A stretch of 64,000 nt of DNA. It comes from Acidihalobacter yilgarnensis. Lineage in GTDB: Bacteria > Pseudomonadota > Gammaproteobacteria > DSM-5130 > Acidihalobacteraceae. Below are positions 18,468 through 27,475 of this stretch, piece by piece; position 1 is the first letter of the stretch; the number at the start of each line of letters is the position of its first letter. A program made the position numbers and the translations under genes. Location: assembly GCF_001753245.1 (NCBI RefSeq), contig NZ_CP017415.1, forward strand, positions 772,501 to 836,500. The letters are read 5' to 3'. The notes beneath the pieces were generated by a model. That model did not search any database, was not told where the DNA came from, and saw only the letters and a program-made list of their open reading frames with translations.

Positions 18468-20582
18468 TCAGGTGTGTTCGGCAGCGTTAATCTGTTGCAG
18501 CAGCAGCCCCTGTGCAGGACGTGGTTTTGAACGGTCGCCGCCCACGCGGTGATAGCTGCCATCGGATTGCAGCACCCAGGCTTGGGCATTGTCCTTGAGA
18601 TAAATTTCAAGACCTTCGTGGTAGACCCGTTGGGCCAAGCTGCGATCCTCAATGGGAAATGCGCTTTCGACACGACGAAAGAAATTACGCGGCATCCAGT
18701 CGGCCGATGAGCAGAAGACTTCGGGCTCCGCGCCATCGTTCTGGAAATAAAATACGCGCGAGTGTTCAAGGAAGCGGCCAAGCACCGAGCGGACGCGGAT
18801 GTTTTCAGAGGCGCCAGGCACGCCTGGGCGCAGGCAGCAAATACCGCGCACGATCAGGTCGATTGATACGCCAGCGCGCGAAGCCTGATAGAGAGCCTGG
18901 ATGATCTGCGGATCGATCAGTGCATTCATGCGGGCGATGATCCGGGATGGGCGTCCGGCCTTGGCTGCCTCGGCTTCACGGCTGATGCGTGCAAGGATGC
19001 CCTTGTGCAGGGTGAAGGGAGCCTGCAGTAACTTTTTGGGGCGTGAAACACGACCCAGACCGGTGAGTTGCTGGAATATTTTGTGTACGTCTTCCCCGAT
19101 AACCTTGTCTGCCGTGAACAGGCCGAAGTCCGTGTAGTGTCGCGCGGTGCCAGCGTGATAATTGCCGGTACCCAGATGGACATAGCGCTTTACGCGTCCC
19201 TTATGGCGCCGAACCACCATTGATATCTTGGCGTGGGTCTTATACCCGACCACGCCGTAGACCACATGTGCGCCGGCGTCTTGCAGATGGCTGGCGAGTT
19301 CGATATTGGCTGCTTCGTCGAAGCGTGCGCGTAGTTCGACCACGACGGTAACTTCCTTGCCCGCGCGCGCGGCTTCGACGAGGAGGCCGACGATGCGCGA
19401 GCCGGCGCCCGTGCGGTAGAGCGTTTGCTTGATTGCCAGTACTTCCGGGTCGCGCGCGGCCTGACGGATGAATTCGATCACCGGATTGAAGGATTCAAAG
19501 GGATGATGCAGCAAGACATCGCCCTTGTCCAAGGCCTCGAAGTAATTGCTGCCTAGCTGCAACGCGGTGGGCAGCACCGGTGTGAACGGCGTGAATTTGA
19601 GGTCGTTTCGGTCGACCAGATCCACTACGGCGAGCAGGCGATTGAGGTTGACGGGGCCATTGACCTGGAACAGGTCGGCTTGTCCGAGTCCGAACTGACG
19701 CAGCAAGTATTCGGCGGTATGTGCGGTGCAGTTGTCGGCCACCTCAAGACGCACGGCCTCGCCGAAATTGCGAGATGGCAGTTCCCCTTCGAGCGCATGC
19801 AAGAGGTCATCGATTTCCTCTTCATCGACGAAGAGGTCGCTGTTTCGGGTGACTCGGAATTGATAGCACCCCGTTACCCTCATGCCAGGAAAGAGGTCGC
19901 CGACGTGGGCATGGATGATGGATGACAGGAATACAAATCCATACTCGCTACGGGAAATTTCGTCGGGCAGGCGGATCAGGCGGGGTAACGAGCGGGGTGC
20001 CTGTACGATGGCAAGCCCGCTGTCGCGCCCAAAGGCGTCCTTGCCCTCCAGGGTAATGACGAAATTCAAGCTCTTGTTGAGGGTGCGCGGAAAGGGGTGC
20101 GAGGGGTCAAGACCGAGTGGACTGAGCACGGGCAGTAGCTCTCGGTTGAAGTAGCGCTTGATCCATTCCGCCTGTTCTGTATTCCAGTGCGTGCGGCGCA
20201 CAAAGCGGATGCCCTTTTCCGCAAGAGCGGGTACCAATACTTCGTTAAAGATACGGTATTGGTCGTCGACCAGGGCATGGGCCTGAACACTGACGCGATC
20301 AAACTGCTCGTTGGCAGATAACCCGTCAGCGCCGGGCGTGGATACACCAAGGGCGATCTGTTGCTTGAGGCCGGACACCCGAATTTCGAAGAATTCGTCG
20401 AGATTCGTGCTCGATATACACAAAAAGCGCAGACGCTCCAGAAGCGGGATGCTCGCATCCTTGGCCAAGTCGAGCACGCGACGGTTGAATTCGAGCAGGC
20501 TTAGTTCGCGATTGATGTAGAGATCTTTGCTTGCGAGGTCGATCTCCGCGGTCATTGGGGATATTCCGATACTGGTTGTCAC
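18468..20582 (-). CDS. ppk1: polyphosphate kinase 1
   Basis: Makes polyphosphate from ATP through a phospho-histidine. 704 residues. The N-terminal domain opens LYINRELSLLEFNRRVL. The catalytic His is H450 in GYKTHAKISMV, and a second conserved His lies later in the C-terminal half. QTLYRTGAGSRIVGLL and RYVHLGTGNYHAGTARHYTD are further PPK1 signatures. An in-frame ATG at 20555 is an alternative start. It is divergent from phoU with about 135 bases between; a single CTGTCAT half-site lies at 20587 but no second repeat. Confidence 0.96.
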   Translation of the reverse strand: MTTSIGISPMTAEIDLASKDLYINRELSLLEFNRRVLDLAKDASIPLLERLRFLCISSTNLDEFFEIRVSGLKQQIALGVSTPGADGLSANEQFDRVSVQAHALVDDQYRIFNEVLVPALAEKGIRFVRRTHWNTEQAEWIKRYFNRELLPVLSPLGLDPSHPFPRTLNKSLNFVITLEGKDAFGRDSGLAIVQAPRSLPRLIRLPDEISRSEYGFVFLSSIIHAHVGDLFPGMRVTGCYQFRVTRNSDLFVDEEEIDDLLHALEGELPSRNFGEAVRLEVADNCTAHTAEYLLRQFGLGQADLFQVNGPVNLNRLLAVVDLVDRNDLKFTPFTPVLPTALQLGSNYFEALDKGDVLLHHPFESFNPVIEFIRQAARDPEVLAIKQTLYRTGAGSRIVGLLVEAARAGKEVTVVVELRARFDEAANIELASHLQDAGAHVVYGVVGYKTHAKISMVVRRHKGRVKRYVHLGTGNYHAGTARHYTDFGLFTADKVIGEDVHKIFQQLTGLGRVSRPKKLLQAPFTLHKGILARISREAEAAKAGRPSRIIARMNALIDPQIIQALYQASRAGVSIDLIVRGICCLRPGVPGASENIRVRSVLGRFLEHSRVFYFQNDGAEPEVFCSSADWMPRNFFRRVESAFPIEDRSLAQRVYHEGLEIYLKDNAQAWVLQSDGSYHRVGGDRSKPRPAQGLLLQQINAAEHT

Positions 20583-20717
20583 GGCGCTGTCATGATCCCT
20601 CGGGTAGGCTAGCCGGGAAGCTGCCCGCTACGCCCTTGGCAGGCTAGCACGGCCACATGGAGTTTGCCATTATAGCCATATAGGCCCGGATGGCCTTCCC
20701 CCAATCAGGTGACGTCG

Positions 20718-21437
20718 ATGAATCAAGACATGCTCAAGAAACACATCTCGCAGCAATTCAACGCGGAGCTCGAGGATGTGCGCAACCGCGTGTTGACCAT
20801 GGGTGGCCTCGTCGAGAAAAACGTTGGCGAGGCGATCGAAGCATTGGTCAATGGCGATGCCGCGCTGGGTGAACTGGCGGCAAAATCCGATTATCAGGTC
20901 AATCGGATGGAGCTGAGTATCGACGAAGAGTGTTCGCGCATTCTGGCGCGTCGTCAGCCGGCGGCGCTGGATCTGCGCTTGGTGATGACGGTCATCAAAA
21001 CGATCACGGATCTTGAACGCGTAGGCGATAAGGCGGAAAAGATCGGCCGCTTGGCCATCGAGTTGGCGAATCAGGAACGTCTCGATCGCTACAAGGAGCT
21101 GCGTTACATGGGCGATCTCGCCCGTGAAGCGCTACATCAGGCGCTAGACGCGTTTGCACGTATGGACGTCGAGCTGGCCATGCAGGTCGTGCGCGGAGAC
21201 GAGGTGATCGATGATGCCTACGACGGGTTGACCCGACAGCTGGTGACCTACATGATGGAAGACCCACGTAATATTCGCCGAGGCATCGATGTGCTGTGGT
21301 GCGCGCGTGCCCTGGAGCGGGTGGGCGATCACGCCAAGAATATCGCGGAATATGTGGTCTATATGGTTCTTGGCAAGGATGTGCGCCACGTGACCCCTGA
21401 GCAGATCGAGGACGAGGTTCGCAAGGCCGGGCATTGA
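20718..21437 (+). CDS. phoU: phosphate signalling protein PhoU
   Basis: Couples the Pst transporter to PhoR and restrains it when phosphate is plentiful. 239 residues from ATG 20718 (GTG 20709 also in frame). Two PhoU three-helix repeats: RNRVLTMGGLVEKNVGEAIEAL in the first; the metal-site pattern TDLERVGDKAEKIGRLA in the first and ALERVGDHAKNIAEYVVYMV in the second. It closes the phosphate block started by phoB-phoR. Confidence 0.94.
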   Translation: MNQDMLKKHISQQFNAELEDVRNRVLTMGGLVEKNVGEAIEALVNGDAALGELAAKSDYQVNRMELSIDEECSRILARRQPAALDLRLVMTVIKTITDLERVGDKAEKIGRLAIELANQERLDRYKELRYMGDLAREALHQALDAFARMDVELAMQVVRGDEVIDDAYDGLTRQLVTYMMEDPRNIRRGIDVLWCARALERVGDHAKNIAEYVVYMVLGKDVRHVTPEQIEDEVRKAGH

Positions 21438-21462
21438 GTTCGCCGCCTGTGTTCTGTGAGTC

Positions 21463-21804
21463 TTAGCCCAATAGGGAAATCCTGCTGGCCAAGGTCACGA
21501 CATCAAGTTCCAGCAGGATTTCGCAGTATTCGTTTTGGGGTTCGATCGGAGTGGGGTCGTCGGCGCAACTGCAGCCCGCCACGATGCCAGTATAGAAAAC
21601 GCCCGCCTTTACCCGAATCTTGTCCCCACGACGCTCGGTCTTGAGAAGCGTTGTCTCGATGGGGGCGTCCAGCGCATAGCTAGTGGCACGGAGCCCCTGC
21701 TGTAGGGGCAGCGCCTCGGGGCCCATCTGGGTCAGCGCGTGTTTGATCTCGGTTTCAAAGTGATCGGTACCCCAAGCATCGATCACACTGTCGAAGTCAG
21801 TCAT
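21463..21804 (-). CDS. uncharacterised cytoplasmic protein next to truD
   Basis: 113 residues from ATG 21804 (frame open to 21834). Begins MTDFDSVIDAWGTDHFETEIKH; the C-terminal half has GVFYTGIVAGCSCADDPTPIEPQNEYCEILLELD. The CSCADDP segment with three nearby Cys is distinctive and could bind metal. No signal or membrane segment. It follows truD by 49 bases on the same strand. I recognise the pattern as a conserved small gammaproteobacterial protein but cannot name a function. Confidence 0.7.
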   Translation of the reverse strand: MTDFDSVIDAWGTDHFETEIKHALTQMGPEALPLQQGLRATSYALDAPIETTLLKTERRGDKIRVKAGVFYTGIVAGCSCADDPTPIEPQNEYCEILLELDVVTLASRISLLG

Positions 21805-21853
21805 CTCAGCGTCCCGTGGTGACGGTTTGTCCAATGTGTTGTCCGTCTATTGC

Positions 21854-22956
21854 TCATTGAGCCTGTTCGTGAGTGGTACCCACCACGCCGCTTGGGTCGC
21901 GTCCGCCGACGTCTATGTAGTCTGCAATCTCCCTCAGCACAGTGGTGGCGAAGGCGCCTGCCGGGAGGCTGAAATCGAGCACCAGACTGAGGCCGTCGTT
22001 TTCCCAGCCCCAAGTCAGCTCGCTGGGCCTCAATCTCAGTGGTCTGCGTTCCTGTCGCAGACCTGCGGCGCTCAGGCCCGCGGCAATGTCTTGGAAGTCC
22101 GCGGCAACGGCATGCTCGATTGCCCTGGCCTCCCCACTGCTGGGTGGCTCGCCGGTGCCCCATAGCGCGCCGCTGGGATGTATGTCCCAATCGGCGAGCC
22201 GCAGATCGAGTGCAGCATCGCCTGGGGTGGCCGTAAAGTAGCTGCGACTGCCATCGAGCAGGACTGCCTCGCCGGGCAGTAAGCAATTCCAGCTGTGCTG
22301 TCGGACGCGCTCGGCGAGAATGGCATTGAACAAGGCGCTGCGGGCGGCCGAAAGGTACAAGCTGCGCCGGTTGCGGTCACGCTCTGGGCGCCCCGCGAAC
22401 ATGGCTCTAGCCCTGGCTAAGTTACCTCCGGCGCGTCCAAAGCGCTGTTCGCCAAAGTAGTTAGGCACGCCTTGCATCGCGATCTGTTGGATGCGCTCCG
22501 TGACCGCGTCCCGATTCCCGGTCACGTCACATAAGCGCAGCCGGAAGCGATTGCCGCGCAAGGCCCCGACCTTGAGCTTACGAGAGTGACGTGCTTGGCG
22601 AAGTATTCGCAGACTGCTTTCAGCCAGGGTTTCTGCGGTTGGGTCATCACGACCGGGGAGGTGCAGGCTGAACCACTGGCGCGCGATCGCGTGCTTGTCC
22701 TTACGTCCGGCATAACCGACCGCAGCAGGGGGAATGCCGGTGGCGCGGGCCAGCCGTCGCGCCAGATCATCGGTGTTTTCGCCGCGTTTTTCGATCAGCA
22801 GCCAAAGGTGTTCACCTTCGCCTTCGGGCTCGGTCAGCGGGATTTCCTCGACCAGGAAGTCGTCTTGCCCGCGACGGATGATGGCGCTGATCGGGGGGGC
22901 ACGCAGTATGGCAGAGCGTCGGATTGTTCATGAGGAGCGGGCAAACGTTCGTTCAC
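21854..22956 (-). CDS. truD: tRNA pseudouridine(13) synthase, frame broken near the 5' end
   Basis: Makes pseudouridine 13 in tRNA-Glu. GTG 22956, preceded by AAGGA, opens VNERLPAPHEQSDALPYCVPP. One C added to the C7 run (G7 on the + strand, 22893-22899) continues this into ISAIIRRGQDDFLVEE. From there the frame is open to the stop: PEGEGEHLWLLIEKRGENTDDLARRLA, then the catalytic VGYAGRKDKHAIARQWFS, the ARHSRKLKVGALRGNRF motif, and GVPNYFGEQRFG in the TRUD insertion domain. About 367 residues when repaired. The lesion is one missing base in a G7 run, the same kind as in coaX. Confidence 0.85.
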
Positions 22957-23189
22957 GCGGTGGCTATCCTTTATGCTGAATCAGGGTGGGGATGGGCAAG
23001 GTGGTGGCAATTTAACTGGAATAAACCGAATCGTCGCCACGTCTTACGCAACCGTACACCAACAACAAAGCCTGGGGTGACGCCCCCGTGGTCTATAGGA
23101 TGAATAACCGGTGCCTTGTGCGGGCGACACTGCGTCAGCCAGACCGGCGAGGCATTTCATACCAATGCAGTTAGGAGGGTCGCAACCCC
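22957..23189. other. divergent truD/soxB intergenic region
   Basis: 233 bases holding the ribosome-binding sites of both genes (AAGGA before truD, TTAGGAGG before soxB). I see no clear sigma-70 promoter, terminator or repeat. Confidence 0.5.
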
Positions 23190-24917
23190 ATGAGTATATC
23201 GCGCCGAGAGTTCATGCAAATGATGGCCGTAGCAGGCATCGCCGGCTTCCTGAGCCCCCGCTTCGCACAGGCGGCTGGTAAAAGCGCCGAGGATTTTTAT
23301 GCGATCCCCGACTACGGGAACGTGACGCTGCTGCACTTCACGGACTGTCATGCTCAGCTCAATCCAGTGTACTGGCGCGAACCCGATACCAACATTGGCG
23401 TCGGCGCGGCGATCGGCCGGCCGCCGCATCTGACGGGTGATCACTTCCTCAAGTTCTACCATGAGATGGCCGGCACCCAAGACGCCTACGCCTTCGACTG
23501 CCTGGATTACACCGAACTGGCGCATAAATACGGCAAGATGGGCGGCTTCGCGCATCTGACCAGCCTGATCAAGCGCTATCGCGAGGAGCGCAAGGATCGC
23601 ACGCTGCTGCTCGATGCCGGCGATACTTGGCAGGGTTCCGCCACCTCGCTGTGGACCAAGGGCGCGGACATGGTGGGCGCGCAGAACCTGATGGGCGTGG
23701 ATGCCATGGTCGGTCACTGGGAGTTCACCTACGGTCAGGCGCGGGTCAAAGAGCTGGTCGAAAAGCACCTCAAGGCCGAATTCCTGGCCCAGAACGTCAA
23801 CGACAGCACCTGGGGCGATCTGGTCTTCAAGCCGTACACGATCCGCGAGGTGAGTGGGCGCAAGATCGCGATCATCGGTCAGGCCTTCCCATATACGCCG
23901 ATCGCCAACCCGCGGTACATGATTCCCGACTGGACCTTCGGCATCAAGCAGGATCACATGCAGAAGATGGTCGACGAGTGCAAGCAGAAGCACGCCGCCG
24001 ATCTCATCGTGCTGCTCTCGCATAACGGCGCCGACGTCGACATGAAGATGGCCGCCAACGTCAAGGGCATCGACATCATCCTCGGTGGCCACACCCACGA
24101 CATCATGGGGCCGCGCCCGGTCAAGATCGGTAACACCTTGGTCATCAACACATCGACCAACGGCAAGATCCTGGCCCGCTTCGATCTCGACGTCGGCAAG
24201 GGTCGTCTCAAGGGCTATCGCTTCCACTACATGCCGGTCTTCTCCAATCTGATTAAACCGGACGAGGAAATGGCAGCCTACATCCAGAAGGTGCGTGCGC
24301 CCTACGAGAAGAAGCTCTCCGAGCCGCTCGCGGTGACGGAAAGCCTGCTGTACCGCCGTGACAACTTCAACGGCACCTTCGATCAACTGCTGGTGCAGGC
24401 ACTGATGGAGGAGATGGATGCCGAGGCGGCGTTCTCGCCAGGTTTCCGCTGGGGTTACGCCAAGCTGCCGGGCGAAACCATTACCTTCGACGACGTGATG
24501 GGGCAGACGGCGATCACCTATCCGCAGGTAACCATCAACGAATACACCGGCGAGACCATCAAGACCATTATGGAGGATGTCGGCGACAACCTGTTCAACA
24601 AGGATCCCTACTATCAGCAAGGTGGCGACATGATTCGCGTCGGCAACATCCAGTACGTGATGGACCCGAACAAAAAGATCGGTCACCGCATTAAGGAGCT
24701 GCATGTTGGCGGCAAACCGATGTCCATGAAGAAGAAGTACAAGGTTGCGGGATGGGCGGCCGTATCCCGCCCGGTCGAAGGCACGCCAGTATGGGACGTG
24801 TTTGCCAAATGGTTACGTGACCAGAAACATGTCCGCGTGGACAAGCTCGATGTCCCACGTCTGGTCGGGGTCAAGGACAATCCGGGTATCGCCTTCCCGA
24901 AGGACTACGGGCTTTAA
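23190..24917 (+). CDS. soxB: SoxB, thiosulfohydrolase of the Sox system
   Basis: Hydrolyses the terminal sulfone of SoxY-bound cysteine S-thiosulfonate, releasing sulfate, in the periplasm. 575 residues. Twin-arginine signal MSISRREFMQMMAVAGIAGF with cleavage near AQA. The metallophosphatase-like core has HFTDCHAQ, LLDAGDTWQGSATSLW, the SoxB-type GHWEFTYG, LSHNGADVD and GGHTHDIMGPRP. The C-terminal 5'-nucleotidase-like domain carries GETITFDDVMGQTAITYPQV and YQQGGDMIRVG. No other sox gene lies within this window; stand-alone soxB is common in gammaproteobacterial sulfur oxidisers. A strong RBS precedes the ATG. Confidence 0.97.
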   Translation: MSISRREFMQMMAVAGIAGFLSPRFAQAAGKSAEDFYAIPDYGNVTLLHFTDCHAQLNPVYWREPDTNIGVGAAIGRPPHLTGDHFLKFYHEMAGTQDAYAFDCLDYTELAHKYGKMGGFAHLTSLIKRYREERKDRTLLLDAGDTWQGSATSLWTKGADMVGAQNLMGVDAMVGHWEFTYGQARVKELVEKHLKAEFLAQNVNDSTWGDLVFKPYTIREVSGRKIAIIGQAFPYTPIANPRYMIPDWTFGIKQDHMQKMVDECKQKHAADLIVLLSHNGADVDMKMAANVKGIDIILGGHTHDIMGPRPVKIGNTLVINTSTNGKILARFDLDVGKGRLKGYRFHYMPVFSNLIKPDEEMAAYIQKVRAPYEKKLSEPLAVTESLLYRRDNFNGTFDQLLVQALMEEMDAEAAFSPGFRWGYAKLPGETITFDDVMGQTAITYPQVTINEYTGETIKTIMEDVGDNLFNKDPYYQQGGDMIRVGNIQYVMDPNKKIGHRIKELHVGGKPMSMKKKYKVAGWAAVSRPVEGTPVWDVFAKWLRDQKHVRVDKLDVPRLVGVKDNPGIAFPKDYGL

Positions 24918-24947
24918 GCCCGCGCTTTGTCTTAAGCGCTATGACCC

Positions 24948-24977
24948 GCGGTGCCGTGCTGATCGGTGCGGCACCGC
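24948..24977 (+). other. hairpin between soxB and the dsb gene
   Basis: GCGGTGCCG (24948-24956) pairs perfectly with CGGCACCGC (24969-24977) across a 12-nt loop. No T run follows, so at most a partial attenuator or stability element. Confidence 0.4.
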
Positions 24978-25049
24978 ATGTGGCGGGAGGTGCCAGAGGC
25001 ATCATTGCCCGCCGATTCGCCGGCCCCGCGGGGTCGGTTCGCTTGGAGA

Positions 25050-25661
25050 ATGATCGTGAGTTGTCATGCACTGCGTGCCCCATCCCTGCGTGCCCTGTGG
25101 TTGGGTTTGTGTTTTTGGCTCGGTCTCACGGGGGTGTCGCAAGCGGCAGCATCCGGCGAGCCCGCCTTGATCCGTGAAGCGGCACAATCGCACTGGATCG
25201 CGGAGGGGCACGGCGATCGCGTGATTTACGTTATTTTCGATCCCAATTGTCCCTATTGCCACTTGGTATATGTCGACTCCCAAGCTTATCTGAAGCATTA
25301 CCAGTTCCGTTGGGTGCCGGTGGCAATATTGACCCCGACGAGTCCGGGCAAGGCGGCGGCCATGCTGGAAGCTCATGACCGTAACGCTGCGCTCAAGGAA
25401 AACGAAGATCATTTCGTGCGTGCGCACGGCAAGCTGGGTGGGCTCAAGCCGCTGGCGCGGATGACCGCCGAGACGCGTCGTGAGTTGGCCGAAAACAAGG
25501 CACTGTTGACGAAGACGGGTATAGAGGTCGTGCCTACCATCGTGTTTCTTAACAAGCATGGCAAGGCGAAGGTTATCAAGGGCGCGCCTGCAAAAGCGGA
25601 TTTCCCGACCCTGCTGAATGAAGTGGCCAAGTCCTCGAGTAAATCTCCACACGCCAAGTGA
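25050..25661 (+). CDS. DsbC/DsbG-like periplasmic thiol-disulfide oxidoreductase
   Basis: About 203 residues from ATG 25050 (frame open from 24966). A signal peptide (LRALWLGLCFWLGLTGVSQA) is followed by a thioredoxin fold with FDPNCPYCHLVY (active-site CPYC) and a cis-Pro in EVVPTIVFL. HDRNAALKENEDHF and ENKALLTKTGI match the helical insert of DsbG/DsbC catalytic domains. The N-terminal dimerisation domain of E. coli DsbC/G is shortened. It follows soxB by about 130 bases. Sox chemistry depends on redox state of SoxY and SoxX thiols, so a helper role is plausible but only inferred. Confidence 0.85.
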   Translation: MIVSCHALRAPSLRALWLGLCFWLGLTGVSQAAASGEPALIREAAQSHWIAEGHGDRVIYVIFDPNCPYCHLVYVDSQAYLKHYQFRWVPVAILTPTSPGKAAAMLEAHDRNAALKENEDHFVRAHGKLGGLKPLARMTAETRRELAENKALLTKTGIEVVPTIVFLNKHGKAKVIKGAPAKADFPTLLNEVAKSSSKSPHAK

Positions 25662-25676
25662 TGCTTCTGGCTTCGT

Positions 25677-26708
25677 TTAGTCGACTGCCGGCAGCATCCT
25701 GATTGCAGTGGGCGCGCAGGATAGCGTGACCTCACTGCCGACATGAAGAGGGTCGTGACGAGGCGTGCGCCTCGGAATTTGAACCTCCAGGGCAACGGCG
25801 AGGCCGGCATCACAGCACAGGTGCAAGCCGAGCCCGTGCATGCGTAAGCGGGCGATGCGGGCGGGTAGTTGATTGTGGCCATGCGTGGGCACGGTATCCG
25901 CGTATCCTAGGTCAATATCATCGGCACGCAGGGCAAGGATGACCCGCCCGTGTGAAGGCGCGCCATGCGCCAAAGCCACATTCAGGCCAATGTCGTCGCA
26001 AGACACGCGCGTTTCCGTTTGGGTCCGTTGCGTAATCCTACCCTCGAACAGGTTGTGATAACCGACCAGCCGCGCTACCTCGACCCCCGCTGGGGCGCCG
26101 AAGACCTCGGATGGTGTTCCTTGCTGGACGATCCGCCCGCGTGACAGGACCGCCATGCGATCCGCCATCGCGGCCAGATGTGGGTCGTGCGTGACCGCGA
26201 GTGCCGGGATACCCAGGGCGCCGATCAACTCGATCAACTCGCCGAGAATCTGATCTCGTGTGGTTGCGTCCAGGGCCGAAGTAGGCTCATCCAGCAGCAG
26301 CAGTTCCGGTTTCCTGGCCAGTGCCCGGGCAAGCGCTATGCGTTGCTGTTGACCGCCGGAAAGGGTATGCGGTCGGCGGTCGGCGAGGTCGGCGAGGCGG
26401 ACGCGTTCAAGCAATGTCTGTGCCTCGGCGCGTTGCGCCGATTTCGGACCACGCAATGCGAAGGCGATGTTTTCCCAGACGCTCAGGTGGGGGAAGAGCG
26501 CATAACCCTGGGGTAGGTAGCCAATCGGACGCCGCTCTGGAGGCAGATTGTCGTAGGGTGTGCCGCGTGCCGAGAGCAGACCGGCGACGGCCTTGAGCAG
26601 CGTGCTTTTGCCTTCGCCACTCCGCCCGAGCAGGACACAGAAGCCCTCGATGTCCAACGAAATGTCGAGGGCGATCGGCTGAGGCACGCGATAGTCGATG
26701 CGGATCAT
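25677..26708 (-). CDS. tungstate/molybdate ABC transporter, ATP-binding subunit
   Basis: 343 residues from ATG 26708, which overlaps the permease stop (ATGA). Walker A GRSGEGKSTLL, Q loop YLPQGYALFP, signature LSGGQQQRIALARAL, Walker B LLLLDEPTSALD, switch His in AVTHDP. The C-terminal part (about 235-343) is a TOBE-like oxyanion-sensing domain (VILALRADDIDLG), as in ModC and related importers. Third gene of the binding protein-permease-ATPase operon; specificity is argued from the binding protein and the ModE-like box upstream. Confidence 0.88.
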   Translation of the reverse strand: MIRIDYRVPQPIALDISLDIEGFCVLLGRSGEGKSTLLKAVAGLLSARGTPYDNLPPERRPIGYLPQGYALFPHLSVWENIAFALRGPKSAQRAEAQTLLERVRLADLADRRPHTLSGGQQQRIALARALARKPELLLLDEPTSALDATTRDQILGELIELIGALGIPALAVTHDPHLAAMADRMAVLSRGRIVQQGTPSEVFGAPAGVEVARLVGYHNLFEGRITQRTQTETRVSCDDIGLNVALAHGAPSHGRVILALRADDIDLGYADTVPTHGHNQLPARIARLRMHGLGLHLCCDAGLAVALEVQIPRRTPRHDPLHVGSEVTLSCAPTAIRMLPAVD

Positions 26709-27475
26709 GTGCCGAGTGCACTCTGTCGGCGGGATAGTATGCCCAGCAGCAGAGGGACGGGCATGGCGATCAGAAAGAACAGCCATAGCAGCGGGTAGAC
26801 CGCAGACAGGCCGTAGTCCTGCAGGTTGACCCAGAGCTTCACGGGGATTCCCTGGGGGAAGTAGGCAATGATGAGGACCACGCCGAATTCGCCCAATGCG
26901 CGTACCCAGGCGAGTGCCGCGCCAGCAGCCAGCCCGAGTCTGGCTAGCGGGAGTGTGACGGAGACAAAGCATTGCCAACGTGTTTTCCCAAGCGTCAAGG
27001 CGACCTGTTCGAGCTCGCCGGGCACCGCTTCGAAGGCAGCGCGGGCCGCGACGATGTAATACGGTGCGGCGCTATAGACTTGGGCGAGCACAAAAGCATA
27101 AGCGGAATTGGAGAGTTCCACGCCAATCTTCGCGAACGGCGCGCCGGCCCAGCCATAGGGTCCGTAGAGCGTACTGAGCAAGATGCCCATCGCCAATGGC
27201 GGCGTCAGTAACGGCAGCAGGATCAGCAGTTCGGCAAGCCACTTGCCGTGGAATCGATGGCGAGCCAGCCAGTAGGCGACTGGGGTCCCGAACCCGATGA
27301 TGATGGCCAGTGCGGCAGCGGTATAGATTAGCGAAACCCGGACGGCATCGAAATCGCCCGGTACCAGCCGGAAGTGCGTCCATTCGGTGGAATGGACCAA
27401 ACCGGCGAAGGGCAGAATCAGCAGGACGAGTCCGAGGCCACCGCAGGCGGCAAGGAGATGTCGCGCGCGGCTCAC
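26705..27475 (-). CDS. tungstate/molybdate ABC transporter, permease subunit
   Basis: 256 residues with about six membrane helices. The cytoplasmic EAA-type loop, AARAAFEAVPGELEQVALTLGKTRWQCF, contacts the ATPase, and the stretch ALAWVRALGEFGVVLII is characteristic of ModB/WtpB/sulfate-type permeases. ATGA overlaps on both sides couple it to the binding protein and the ATPase. Confidence 0.88.
   Translation of the reverse strand: MSRARHLLAACGGLGLVLLILPFAGLVHSTEWTHFRLVPGDFDAVRVSLIYTAAALAIIIGFGTPVAYWLARHRFHGKWLAELLILLPLLTPPLAMGILLSTLYGPYGWAGAPFAKIGVELSNSAYAFVLAQVYSAAPYYIVAARAAFEAVPGELEQVALTLGKTRWQCFVSVTLPLARLGLAAGAALAWVRALGEFGVVLIIAYFPQGIPVKLWVNLQDYGLSAVYPLLWLFFLIAMPVPLLLGILSRRQSALGT

Noticed and set aside
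20587-20593. CTGTCAT half-site between ppk1 and phoU
   Set aside because: Only one repeat; the second at an 11-bp distance is missing, so not called a Pho box.
23157-24704. 515-residue open frame antisense to soxB
   Set aside because: Long only because GC-rich third positions remove stops; the plus-strand frame is an unmistakable SoxB.
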